Of a DNA stretch of 64,000 bases, positions 34,975-43,991 are shown piece after piece (position 1 is the stretch's first letter; each line of letters starts with the position of its first letter). Location: contig CAJTMR010000010.1 in assembly GCA_910577325.1 (NCBI GenBank), forward strand, positions 44,648 through 108,647, given 5' to 3'. Below the pieces are notes generated by a model. The model saw nothing but the letters and a program-made list of their open reading frames with translations, did no database searches and was not told where the DNA came from. The position numbers and the translations under genes were made by a program. Origin of the DNA: an uncultured Parabacteroides sp. Lineage in GTDB: Bacteria > Bacteroidota > Bacteroidia > Bacteroidales > Tannerellaceae.

Positions 34975-36111
34975 TTACTTCTCTACCGTAAACTTATACA
35001 CACACTCACTGAAATATTTTTCACCCGGACGCAACACTACACTTGGGAAATTCGGCTGGTTAGGAGTATCGGGATAATGTTGTGTTTCCAAACACAAAGC
35101 ACCACGATGCGGATAAACCACACCCAATTTGCCTTTATCACCCTCTTTCGCCATTGCGTTTCCTGCATAGAATTGAATTCCCGGTTCATTTGTGTAAACT
35201 TCAAGACCGATCCCGCTTTTGGCAGAAACCACCTTTGCAGCCAAGGCTTTGATGTCACAATTGTTGTTCAAGACCCAGTTATGATCATATCCCTTGCCGT
35301 AAGCCAACTGTTCAAACGAATCGTCAATATGCTTACCGATAGCTACAGTTGTACGCAAATCCATAGGAGTTCCCTCGACCGAATCGAGCATACCGGTCGG
35401 TATCAGCGTTTCATCAACCGGAACATACGTGTCGGCGGCAATCATAAGCGAATGATCCAATATTTGGGAACCCGGAACACCGGAAAGGTTGAAATAACTA
35501 TGGTTCGTCAGGTTCACGACAGTCGGTTTATCCGTCGTAGCCTCGTATTTGATATCGACGGCATTGTCGTCCGTCAATGTATATGTAACCTTCAAATTCA
35601 GGTTTCCGGGAAAACCGGCTTCACCGTCCTTGGAAAGATACGTCAATTCCACGCTTTGGCCATTCACTTGTTTGGCATCCCACACAACCGTATGATAACC
35701 TTCCGGACCACCGTGCAGGCAGTGTCCGTTATTATTCTGCGGAAGCTGGTATTCAACCCCGTCCAACGAGAACTTACCATTCGCGATACGGTTTCCGTAA
35801 CGACCAATCAACCCGCCGTAGTTATTGTTCGGATTGTCCACATACTGTTGGATATTATCGTATCCCAGGACGACATCCGTCATTTTGCCATCCTTGTCCG
35901 GAACCATCACCGACACCAAGCGGCCACCCCAGTTCGTCACACAAGCTTCCGCACCTTTCTGGTTCTTCAACACATATAATGCAGTCTGTTTTCCCTGCAC
36001 TTCCGAGACGAAATCAGATTTCATCAGTCCAGAAAGAGTGGCTTCCTCTTTTTTCTCAGTACATGACAACAAAACACACATTGCCATGACAGCCATACAT
36101 AGTCTCTTCAT
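34975..36111 (-). CDS. galM: Galactose mutarotase (aldose 1-epimerase), lipoprotein
   Basis: A 378-aa epimerase that interconverts alpha and beta anomers of galactose or glucose. Lipoprotein signal with lipobox VLLSC (Cys at residue 17), so it acts in the periplasm or at the outer membrane, unlike cytoplasmic GalM. Family landmarks are GGLIGRYGNRIANGKF, HCLHGGPEGYH, the catalytic His in NLTNHSYFNLSG and the catalytic Glu in ALCLETQHYPD. Divergent from thyA with its own promoter. It may serve the sugar locus, but it is 22 kb away. Confidence 0.93.
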   Translation of the reverse strand: MKRLCMAVMAMCVLLSCTEKKEEATLSGLMKSDFVSEVQGKQTALYVLKNQKGAEACVTNWGGRLVSVMVPDKDGKMTDVVLGYDNIQQYVDNPNNNYGGLIGRYGNRIANGKFSLDGVEYQLPQNNNGHCLHGGPEGYHTVVWDAKQVNGQSVELTYLSKDGEAGFPGNLNLKVTYTLTDDNAVDIKYEATTDKPTVVNLTNHSYFNLSGVPGSQILDHSLMIAADTYVPVDETLIPTGMLDSVEGTPMDLRTTVAIGKHIDDSFEQLAYGKGYDHNWVLNNNCDIKALAAKVVSAKSGIGLEVYTNEPGIQFYAGNAMAKEGDKGKLGVVYPHRGALCLETQHYPDTPNQPNFPSVVLRPGEKYFSECVYKFTVEK

Positions 36112-36150
36112 TTTCGATACTAATAAATTAAATGTTTGTTAGATATGCAG

Positions 36151-36158
36151 CAAATATA
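36151..36158 (-). promoter_or_regulatory. -7 promoter element for galM
   Basis: Minus-strand TATATTTG, exact TAnnTTTG, 40 nt before the start codon; a TTTG lies 18 nt further upstream (36177-36180). Confidence 0.55.
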
Positions 36159-36198
36159 CGCTATTATTGTCAAAAACAAACGATGCTGTAGAATAATG

Positions 36199-36229
36199 TT
36201 GTTTAATACAAATCACTTTCGTACATTTG
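36199..36229 (+). promoter_or_regulatory. Promoter of thyA
   Basis: TTG (36199-36201), 20 nt, TACATTTG (36222-36229). The start codon is only 19 nt downstream, giving a very short leader. Confidence 0.6.
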
Positions 36230-36248
36230 TCTGTCATAATAGAGAAAA

Positions 36249-37043
36249 ATGAAACAGTATTTAGAATTACTCGATCGTGTCCTCCGTGAAGGAGTTAAGA
36301 AAGAAGATCGGACAGGAACCGGTACATACAGTGTATTCGGACATCAGATGCGTTTCAATCTTGAAGAGGGCTTTCCTCTGCTCACAACAAAGAAGCTGCA
36401 TTTGAAATCCATCATATATGAGTTACTTTGGTTTCTTCAAGGCGATACAAATGCCAAATACCTGCAGGAACATGGAGTGAGAATCTGGAACGAATGGGCC
36501 GATCCGGATGGGAATTTAGGACATATCTACGGTTTCCAATGGCGTTCATGGCCGGACTATAAAGGCGGAAGCATCGATCAAATCAGTGAAGCGGTAGAGA
36601 CAATCAAGCATAATCCGGATTCACGCCGTATCATCGTCAGCGCCTGGAACGTAGGAGATCTAGACAATATGAATCTGCCTCCCTGCCACGCTTTCTTCCA
36701 GTTTTATGTGGCAAATGGCCGCCTGAGCCTGCAAATGTACCAGCGCAGTGCCGATATTTTCTTAGGTGTTCCTTTTAACATTGCCTCGTATGCTCTGCTT
36801 TTACAGATGATGGCCCAAGTAACAGGACTGAAAGCAGGAGATTTTGTCCATACGCTTGGCGATGCACACATATACACGAACCATCTTGAACAAGTAAAAT
36901 TACAGTTGACACGTGATCCGCGCCCCCTTCCCCGAATGGAAATCAAACCGGATGTAAAAGACATATTCGGTTTCCAATACGAGGATTTCAACCTAACGGG
37001 ATACGACCCTCATCCTCATATCAAGGGTGAAGTGGCCGTATAA
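36249..37043 (+). CDS. thyA: Thymidylate synthase
   Basis: A 264-aa enzyme, the same length as in E. coli, that makes dTMP from dUMP and methylene-tetrahydrofolate. The catalytic Cys is residue 146 in LPPCHAFFQF. Folate and dUMP sites are visible (RTGTGTYSVFG, RRIIVSAWN, QRSADIFLGVPFN). The product dihydrofolate is recycled by the dihydrofolate reductase encoded next, 92 nt downstream, so the pair is functionally matched. The gap between them is filled by heptad repeats. Confidence 0.97.
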   Translation: MKQYLELLDRVLREGVKKEDRTGTGTYSVFGHQMRFNLEEGFPLLTTKKLHLKSIIYELLWFLQGDTNAKYLQEHGVRIWNEWADPDGNLGHIYGFQWRSWPDYKGGSIDQISEAVETIKHNPDSRRIIVSAWNVGDLDNMNLPPCHAFFQFYVANGRLSLQMYQRSADIFLGVPFNIASYALLLQMMAQVTGLKAGDFVHTLGDAHIYTNHLEQVKLQLTRDPRPLPRMEIKPDVKDIFGFQYEDFNLTGYDPHPHIKGEVAV

Positions 37044-37046
37044 GAG

Positions 37047-37136
37047 ATTTATGATTTCAGATTTATGAACGGCATATAGTCAGACCTCACAAACCATAAA
37101 CCTGAAATCATAAAATTATAAATTATAAATCATAAA
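37047..37136 (+). repeat. Heptad array with inverted partner between thyA and folA
   Basis: ATTTATG, ATTTCAG, ATTTATG in phase (37047-37067), a spacer, then CATAAAC, CTGAAAT, CATAAAA, TTATAAA, TTATAAA, TCATAAA (37095-37136) running into the folA start codon. The two arrays are partly complementary and could pair. Confidence 0.7.
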
Positions 37137-37639
37137 TGGCAATGAGTACTATTTCAATTGTAGCAGCGATTTCCGACAACAATGCGATCGGGAAGAATCT
37201 GGGTCTGCTTTGGCACATGCCGGCAGACATGAAGCGTTTTAAAGACCTGACAACAGGTCACGCCGTAATAATGGGACGTAAAACTTTCGAGTCTTTACCA
37301 AAAGGCGGATTACCCAACCGCAAGAATATCGTGCTGACCACCATGCCGGAAGCAGGTTTCATCAATTGTTTTGCCTGCGAATCCATGCATGACGCCCTGG
37401 ATATCTGCGAAAAAGAAGATAACATCTTCATCATCGGAGGTTCTCTGGTTTACAGACAAGGATTAGGGATTGCCGACAAGATGTATCTGACCCGCATTCA
37501 TGGAGAGTTTCCTGAGGCAGATGCATTTTTCCCCGTTGTCAACTGGGATCTGTGGGAAGAGGTTGAACGACAGGAATTTCCTGCCGATGAGAAAAATCCA
37601 TATCCCTACACATTCCTGACTTACGTTCGTAAAAAATAA
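37136..37639 (+). CDS. folA: Dihydrofolate reductase
   Basis: A 167-aa enzyme that reduces dihydrofolate with NADPH. N-terminal SIVAAISDNNAIGKNLGLLWHMPADM with the active-site Asp in PADMKRF, then VIMGRKTFESLP and FIIGGSLVYRQ for NADPH. ATG 37136 or 37142 may be the start. Directly behind thyA. Its start codon abuts a heptad repeat array that occupies the ribosome-binding region. Confidence 0.96.
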   Translation: MAMSTISIVAAISDNNAIGKNLGLLWHMPADMKRFKDLTTGHAVIMGRKTFESLPKGGLPNRKNIVLTTMPEAGFINCFACESMHDALDICEKEDNIFIIGGSLVYRQGLGIADKMYLTRIHGEFPEADAFFPVVNWDLWEEVERQEFPADEKNPYPYTFLTYVRKK

Positions 37640-37658
37640 AATTACTCCTAATTAACGG

Positions 37659-37666
37659 TAATTTTG
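37659..37666 (+). promoter_or_regulatory. Candidate -7 element before the macroglobulin gene
   Basis: TAATTTTG, an exact TAnnTTTG match in the folA-macroglobulin gap, 113 nt before the start. No clear -33 element. Confidence 0.4.
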
Positions 37667-37711
37667 CAACTTTTTGCTCTTTCTTTGTATCTATATAAGA
37701 AACAGGTTCGG

Positions 37712-37777
37712 ATTTATGATTTATGGTTTACCGATCATACTCCATAAATCATAAATCTGAAATCATAAATCTGAAAG
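37712..37777 (+). repeat. Heptad array with inverted partner before the macroglobulin gene
   Basis: ATTTATG twice (37712-37725), a spacer, then CATAAAT, CATAAAT, CTGAAAT, CATAAAT, CTGAAAG in phase (37743-37777), ending 2 nt before the start codon. Same heptads as at thyA-folA. Confidence 0.75.
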
Positions 37778-37779
37778 AT

Positions 37780-40700
37780 ATGAAGATAAGAGCAATTATT
37801 GTTTTAACCCTGATCGCATGTGGAATAGTATCTACAATATTCTATGTGAAAGCAAATCAGGTATCCACCAACGAAAAGGCTATCATAGAAGCCATTCAAA
37901 CAAAAAATACCCCTGCATTGATCCAGTCGCTTATCACCCGGATGAAAAACCAACTGGAGAAAGATGCCGATACATTCCCCGAACTGATCAAAGAAATCGA
38001 GACATATGCCGGCACATGCCCCGACTCCGCATCCGTTGCCGTACTCCACTCCATGATTGCGGAGATGTATAACAACTATTATATGCAAAACCGTTGGAAC
38101 ATCAACCAGCGGACCGAACTGGCAGGCTATGTCCCCGATGATATCCGGGAATGGACCTCCAACCTCTTCAAAGAAAAGATCAAACAGGAACTGACGCTAT
38201 CGCTCCAACCGGCGCAGTTGCTGCAACAGACACCGGTCAGCCAGTATAACCTGATCCTGAAGAAAGGGAAAGACACGCCTCAGCTTCGCCCTACCTTGTA
38301 TGATTTCCTTGCTTTCCGGGCTATCGATATACAACCGGCTGTAAAATGGTACGAAGACCTGATTGCTTTCCGCCGGACACAACCGGATAAGAAAGCATTA
38401 TTACTGGACGAACTGGACTACTGGCAATATAGATATGACAACCAGACTGCAAATACGACCGACTACCGAAACACACTGGACAGCCTATATAAGGTATACG
38501 AAAAAGAACCGTTTGCCGCCGAAATACGGATCGCCAGTATGAATCTTCTCCAACGGGAACGTTATCAAGGCAACAAGGCTCATCAGGATTCCATCCGGGC
38601 GCTCATTTATAGGCTTTGCAAAGAAAGCATTGCACAATATCCCCAATATGACCGGATAAACATTTTCAAGAACCAACTAAACGAAATGGAAACGCCGGTC
38701 TTGAATATCCAATCCAACAACAATGTGTATCCGGGCAAGGATCTCATGTTGCAAATCAAGTATGTCAACACGCCCCGGTTAGTTGTGCGTATTTACAACA
38801 GCCTTCGCCAGCCGGAAGATGCCTGGCGGAATTACGACAAAAATAATAAAGGCATGCGGGGAGAGCTGGTAAAAGAAGTCACATTCAAGATGGATCTCGC
38901 CAATTCATACACTGAGGCCGATTCCACACTGACCATTCCGATGGATAGATTAGGATTATACGAATATGTGATTACGGTTCCCGGCAAACAACTGACCGTC
39001 TCCAACTGTTTCAGTGTCAGCCGCCTGGCAGCCCTTACCCGTAGCCAGACTAACAATTCGGAAGTACTTGTCACCGACCTCGAAAGCGGCAAACCGATCG
39101 AAGGAGCGACCGTTATCTATTACAAAACCAACATGATGAACGGAACAATCCAACGCCAGGGAGAAGTCAAAACAGACCGGTTAGGGATCGCTGTCCTTCC
39201 CGCCCAAAAGAAGATCGAACACATACGTCCGGTGTTCCGCGAAGACACATCTTCCATTTTTGCTAATATATATTCTTACGGCACTTCCCGCTCCGATCAG
39301 GAAAAGGATAGAGTCGACTTGTCACTCTTCACAGACCGGGGCATCTACCGGCCGGGACAAAACATATTCTTCAAAGGGATCGCTTATGTAAAAGATACGG
39401 ATAACCCGCACGTAGTGGCCGGACGGACCTATACCGTCACCTTGCGGGATGCGAACTACAAGGAAGTAGCCAGCAAAGAATTCAAGACAGACCGGTTCGG
39501 TTCTTTCAATGGCGAGTTTATCATCCCGGCACAGACCTTAAGTGGAAACTTCACGCTTGTTTCGGAACGGACCCGCACAAACATCCGGGTAGAAGAATAC
39601 AAACGCCCGACTTTCAAAGTCAGCTTCCTACCGCTCAAAGAAGAAGTGTCCTTCGGCAGTCCGATGAAGCTGACAGGTGAAGCACAGACTTTCTCCGGTA
39701 TAAACTTACAAGAAGGCGAGGTCAAGTGGACGATCACCCACCGCCCGTTCTGGGCTCGTTTTTATATGCCGGCCCCATTCGACTTCACATACAAACAGGT
39801 AGCTAACGGAACGGCAAAGATTGACAACAAAGGCAATTTCACGATCTCCTTCGTACCCGAACGGCCGGAAACACCAGATATGCGCCCTGCCTTCCAGAGC
39901 TATGAAGTAACGGCAACCCTGACCGATAGCAAAGGAGAGACACAAGAAGCAAGCTATACATTCTCCGTCGGCGATACAGGTATCCTATTGGATATCCAAA
40001 TGCCCGGACAGGAAATGGAAAGCGATTCCGCCAAAGCAGTGGTAACAGCCTATACGGTCAACAGGCAAAAAGTATCCGCAGAAGGAAGTTATACCATTTA
40101 TTCCCTGTCGGATGAAAAACCGAAGCAAGACTTGTTCGGAGCCGACCTGTATAAAATCAATAAACTGGTGACGGTCGGCAGTTTCATAACAGGAGAAGAT
40201 ATATCACCGGCCGTATTCCGCGAGTTGCCGGCGGGACGCTACCGGCTGGAAGTGAAGTCCACGGACTCCAACGGGAAAGAGGTATCCGCCAACCAAGATT
40301 TTATCTTGTACAGCCGCCAGGACAAACGGCCGCCGGTATTTATGCACACCTGGCTGATCGAGGAGAAGACCACCTGCGCTCCGGGAGAAGAAGCTGCGTT
40401 TATATTCGGCACATCCGATAAAGACACCCATATATTATATGAAGTGTTTTCAGCTGCCAATAAATGTATGGAACGTAAACAGATCCGGCTGAGCGATGAA
40501 AACCGGACATTCCGCATCCCGTTCAAAGAAACGGACGGGGAAGGTTTCACCGTATCCTTCACTTTTGTCAAAGACGGCAAGATGTATATGACACAAGTCC
40601 TGGTCTACCGCCGCCAGCCGGACCGGAGATTGACGATCCAAGCCGAGACATTCCGAGATCATTTATTGCCGGGAAGCAAGGAAAACTGGAAATTCAGGAT

Positions 40701-43446
40701 TACGAATGCGGATTCAACAGCCGTCTCCGCAGAGGTATTGGCCAGCATGTACGATGCTTCGTTGGACAAGTTGTTGCCTTTTAGTTGGTCTTTCTCTCCT
40801 AAAAGATATGTTTATCTATATGCCCCGCGTTTCTCCGAAGGAACTGCATTCACAAACAGCAGCCGGTACGAAACTGGGAACAGGAATGAGTTGAATGTTC
40901 CGCAATACCAATACGACCACCTTGATTGGCAGGACGTATTGAGAATCGGTTGGCATTATGAACAAAGCAAACGACGCTATGCAGCCGGAGCCGTCATGAA
41001 ATCGGCGGCCGTCCCGGCAGTAGCCGAAGTTCTCAACATCACCGAAGACAGTGCGCCGCTGGAAGAGTCGAAAATACAGGACGATCATATTTTCGCCATG
41101 GTCGAAAGTGTTCCTGCTCTGCAAAAAATAAACAACCCGATCGAATTTCGTGAAAACTTCGCCGAAACCGCTTTTTTCTATCCGGCATTAGTGACCGACG
41201 AAGCAGGGGATGTTACTTTCAGCTTCACGATGCCCGAAAGCAACACGACCTGGAAACTGCAACTGTTAGCACAGACGGAAGACCTGAAATACGGCTACCT
41301 GTCCCGCGAGATCATCACCAATAAGCCGTTGATGGTAACCCCTAACCTGCCGCGTTTCCTGCGCCAGGGCGATGAAGTGACCATCACGACTCAAATCAGC
41401 AACCAATCGTCCGCCACTATGGACGGACGCGCCAGCCTGGAACTGTTCGATCCGGACAACGACCAGCTGGTGACCTGCCTCACCCAATCGCAGAAGCCTT
41501 TCACCTTGGGGGCCGACAGCACCACGACTGTCAGTTGGTCATTCAAGGTTCCGGCCTCTACGGCCGGTGTCATCGGTTGCCGTATCGTAGCCGATTCGGA
41601 TAAAGGAAGTGACGGCGAACAACATCTGATCCCAGTTCTTTCGAATGAGATATTGGTAACGGAAAGTACTCCGTTCTACCTGTTCGACAAGAGCGAAGAA
41701 GTGATCCGCCTGAAAGACTGCAAAGGTGTCCGGCCGTTCCGCACGACACTGGAACTGACCGCCAACCCGATCTGGTACGCCGTACAGGCATTGCCGACCC
41801 TATCCCAACCGGAAAACGACAACGTCATTTCCTGGTTCGCCTCCTATTACAGCAATACGTTAGCAAGCTACATCGCCACCGCCCACCCGCGCATCCAGCA
41901 GGTCATCAGCCAATGGACAGCACAGGGCGGAAATGCCTCTACGCTCTATTCGAACCTGGAAAAGAACGCAGAACTGAAAAACATCCTTCTACAGGAAACA
42001 CCCTGGGTATTGGAAGCGGACAATGAAACGGAACAAAAACAGCGTTTGTCCCTTCTTTTCGATCTGAACCGGGCAACCGGACAGCGGGAAACCGCCCTCC
42101 GCCATCTTCTCGACCTGCAAACGCCGGATGGAGGCTGGGGCTGGTTCAAAGGCATGTATCCGAGCCAAGAGATCACGCTTTATATATTGAAAGGGATGAG
42201 CCAACTGACAGAGTTGAATGCTGTCGAATATAACCAGCAGGAAAAAGAAATGCAGATAAAGGCCCTGACATTCGTGGACAAACAAATCCAGTCCGATTAT
42301 GAGGCATTACAAAAGATCAAGAACTGGCAGAAAAATGAAATTTCTCCATTAGAAATCGAATACCTGTTTGTCCGCAGCCAGTACCGCGATATCCCTGAGT
42401 TAGGTTCGGCACGTGAAGCGATCCGCTACTACACGAACCTGGCAGAAAAGCAATGGAGCAAACAATCCATCTACGGGAAAGGAGAAATAGCGTGGCTCAT
42501 GTGGCGCAACGGAAAGAAAGAAACAGCCGGCAACATCCTTGCCTGGTTACGTAAAACAGCTTCCACTTCCGCAGACAAAGGCATGTACTGGGCGAACAAC
42601 CGGAGAGGGGAGAACTTCTTTGTCTCCCCGATCGACACCCATTGCCTGCTGATGGCTCTCTTCAATGAAGTTTCGCCCGACAAACAGAAAACGGACAGGA
42701 TGAAACAATGGTTGCTCAGCCAGAAGCAGACACAGAACTGGGAATCCGTCCCGGCTACGGTCAACGCTATTTATGCTTTACTCCTGACAGGTAGCGACTG
42801 GCTGGACACCAACAACACTTGTACCGCCAAGTGGGGCAAGCAAACATACAGCACAACAAACGGAAAATCGGCTACCGGCTACCTGAAAGTAACCGTATCG
42901 GATGAAAAAACAATTGCACCCGAAGGAAATTCCATCTCCATCCGGAAGGAAGGAGCAGCGCCTGCGTGGGGAGCCGTCTACGAACAATATTTCCAGCATA
43001 TCAACGATGTGAAAAAGCAGAAAGGTGTCCTGAATGTAGAAAAGAAACTGTTTGTCGAAACGAATAACGGAACGGAACAACAACTTCGACCGGTCACCCC
43101 GGATGAGCCGCTCCGTGTCGGCGATAAAGTGATTGTCCGCCTTGTGGTCCGCACCGATCGCGAAATGGATTATGTCTTCCTGAAAGACCTCCGTGCCGGT
43201 TGCTTTGAACCAGCAGCCCAACTTTCCGGTTCTATCTACAGGGATGGTGTTTGGTATTACCAGTCGCCGACAGATGTTTCGGAGAATTTCTTCTTCGACC
43301 GCCTGCCACAGGGTACTTTTGTACTGGAATATGCCGTATACGTATCACGCACAGGCGGATATGCAGGTGGGATCAGTACGATCCAATGCCTCTATGCACC
43401 AGAATTCGTGTCACATACGGAAGGGAACATCGTCAAGGTGGATTAA
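37780..43446 (+). CDS. Alpha-2-macroglobulin-like protein without thioester motif
   Basis: An 1,888-aa envelope protein. N-terminal membrane or lipoprotein signal (LTLIAC, Cys near residue 14), MG2 signature FTDRGIYRPGQNIFFKG at about 516-532, ESNTTWKLQ at about 1152-1160, and an alpha-barrel thioester-type domain (LDLQTPDGGWGWFKG near 1445-1459). Where thioester members have a CxEQ motif this one reads TLSQPENDN (near 1340), so it cannot form the covalent protease trap. I chose ATG 37780; codons back to 37723 translate heptad repeats. In many bacteria such genes pair with pbpC; none follows here. Role likely envelope protection, by family only. Confidence 0.88.
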   Translation: MKIRAIIVLTLIACGIVSTIFYVKANQVSTNEKAIIEAIQTKNTPALIQSLITRMKNQLEKDADTFPELIKEIETYAGTCPDSASVAVLHSMIAEMYNNYYMQNRWNINQRTELAGYVPDDIREWTSNLFKEKIKQELTLSLQPAQLLQQTPVSQYNLILKKGKDTPQLRPTLYDFLAFRAIDIQPAVKWYEDLIAFRRTQPDKKALLLDELDYWQYRYDNQTANTTDYRNTLDSLYKVYEKEPFAAEIRIASMNLLQRERYQGNKAHQDSIRALIYRLCKESIAQYPQYDRINIFKNQLNEMETPVLNIQSNNNVYPGKDLMLQIKYVNTPRLVVRIYNSLRQPEDAWRNYDKNNKGMRGELVKEVTFKMDLANSYTEADSTLTIPMDRLGLYEYVITVPGKQLTVSNCFSVSRLAALTRSQTNNSEVLVTDLESGKPIEGATVIYYKTNMMNGTIQRQGEVKTDRLGIAVLPAQKKIEHIRPVFREDTSSIFANIYSYGTSRSDQEKDRVDLSLFTDRGIYRPGQNIFFKGIAYVKDTDNPHVVAGRTYTVTLRDANYKEVASKEFKTDRFGSFNGEFIIPAQTLSGNFTLVSERTRTNIRVEEYKRPTFKVSFLPLKEEVSFGSPMKLTGEAQTFSGINLQEGEVKWTITHRPFWARFYMPAPFDFTYKQVANGTAKIDNKGNFTISFVPERPETPDMRPAFQSYEVTATLTDSKGETQEASYTFSVGDTGILLDIQMPGQEMESDSAKAVVTAYTVNRQKVSAEGSYTIYSLSDEKPKQDLFGADLYKINKLVTVGSFITGEDISPAVFRELPAGRYRLEVKSTDSNGKEVSANQDFILYSRQDKRPPVFMHTWLIEEKTTCAPGEEAAFIFGTSDKDTHILYEVFSAANKCMERKQIRLSDENRTFRIPFKETDGEGFTVSFTFVKDGKMYMTQVLVYRRQPDRRLTIQAETFRDHLLPGSKENWKFRITNADSTAVSAEVLASMYDASLDKLLPFSWSFSPKRYVYLYAPRFSEGTAFTNSSRYETGNRNELNVPQYQYDHLDWQDVLRIGWHYEQSKRRYAAGAVMKSAAVPAVAEVLNITEDSAPLEESKIQDDHIFAMVESVPALQKINNPIEFRENFAETAFFYPALVTDEAGDVTFSFTMPESNTTWKLQLLAQTEDLKYGYLSREIITNKPLMVTPNLPRFLRQGDEVTITTQISNQSSATMDGRASLELFDPDNDQLVTCLTQSQKPFTLGADSTTTVSWSFKVPASTAGVIGCRIVADSDKGSDGEQHLIPVLSNEILVTESTPFYLFDKSEEVIRLKDCKGVRPFRTTLELTANPIWYAVQALPTLSQPENDNVISWFASYYSNTLASYIATAHPRIQQVISQWTAQGGNASTLYSNLEKNAELKNILLQETPWVLEADNETEQKQRLSLLFDLNRATGQRETALRHLLDLQTPDGGWGWFKGMYPSQEITLYILKGMSQLTELNAVEYNQQEKEMQIKALTFVDKQIQSDYEALQKIKNWQKNEISPLEIEYLFVRSQYRDIPELGSAREAIRYYTNLAEKQWSKQSIYGKGEIAWLMWRNGKKETAGNILAWLRKTASTSADKGMYWANNRRGENFFVSPIDTHCLLMALFNEVSPDKQKTDRMKQWLLSQKQTQNWESVPATVNAIYALLLTGSDWLDTNNTCTAKWGKQTYSTTNGKSATGYLKVTVSDEKTIAPEGNSISIRKEGAAPAWGAVYEQYFQHINDVKKQKGVLNVEKKLFVETNNGTEQQLRPVTPDEPLRVGDKVIVRLVVRTDREMDYVFLKDLRAGCFEPAAQLSGSIYRDGVWYYQSPTDVSENFFFDRLPQGTFVLEYAVYVSRTGGYAGGISTIQCLYAPEFVSHTEGNIVKVD

Positions 43447-43548
43447 GCGAAGTTCCCGGCAACAGCAACTACACGCAAATCCGGCATCCCCGGCTCGCGG
43501 CAGGAGCAGAATTTTATTTTTTAAAGTAACTAATTCAGTAGTAAACAT

Positions 43549-43556
43549 TATCTTTG
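43549..43556 (+). promoter_or_regulatory. -7 promoter element for the DUF1573 genes
   Basis: TATCTTTG, exact TAnnTTTG, 32 nt before the start codon of the first DUF1573 gene. Confidence 0.5.
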
Positions 43557-43588
43557 CAGTATAAACAATAGCTAAATAAAAAGAGAAG

Positions 43589-43966
43589 ATGAAACAGATT
43601 ATTTTTATTTTTATGGCGATCCTGTTGGCAACAGGAATGGCATCAGCTCAGAACAAAGCTGTAATCTCAGCAACTGAAACCTCTCATGATTTCGGAACGA
43701 TCAAGGAAGCGAACGGGAATGTGTCGCACACTTTTATAATAAAGAACACAGGCGAGGCCCCGTTAGTCCTGACACGCGTCATCGCTTCCTGCGGTTGCAC
43801 GACACCGGACTGGACCAAAGAGCCGATTGCCCCGGGTAAAACAGGTGATATTAAAATCACTTACAACCCAAAAGACCGTCCCGGCCCCTTTGTCAAGACT
43901 ATTTCCGTATATAGCAACGGGAAAACCGGTAGTTTTATCCTGACAATCCGGGGAGAAGTAGAATAA
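43589..43966 (+). CDS. DUF1573 protein, single domain, exported
   Basis: A 125-aa periplasmic protein: signal peptide to about residue 20 (MASAQ) and one immunoglobulin-like DUF1573 domain with HDFGTIKEANGNVSHTF and the Cys pair in ASCGCTTPDW. The family is common in Bacteroidetes and has no firm function. The next gene, 25 nt downstream, begins with a clear paralogue of this protein, so the two arose by duplication. The SCGCT motif may bind metal or form a disulfide; this is inference. Confidence 0.9.
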   Translation: MKQIIFIFMAILLATGMASAQNKAVISATETSHDFGTIKEANGNVSHTFIIKNTGEAPLVLTRVIASCGCTTPDWTKEPIAPGKTGDIKITYNPKDRPGPFVKTISVYSNGKTGSFILTIRGEVE

Positions 43967-43991
43967 TAACAGGAAAATTGAATCAAAAAGA

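Noticed and set aside
35077..35979. 300-aa plus-strand ORF
   Set aside because: Shadow of the galactose mutarotase gene; no motif and no promoter.
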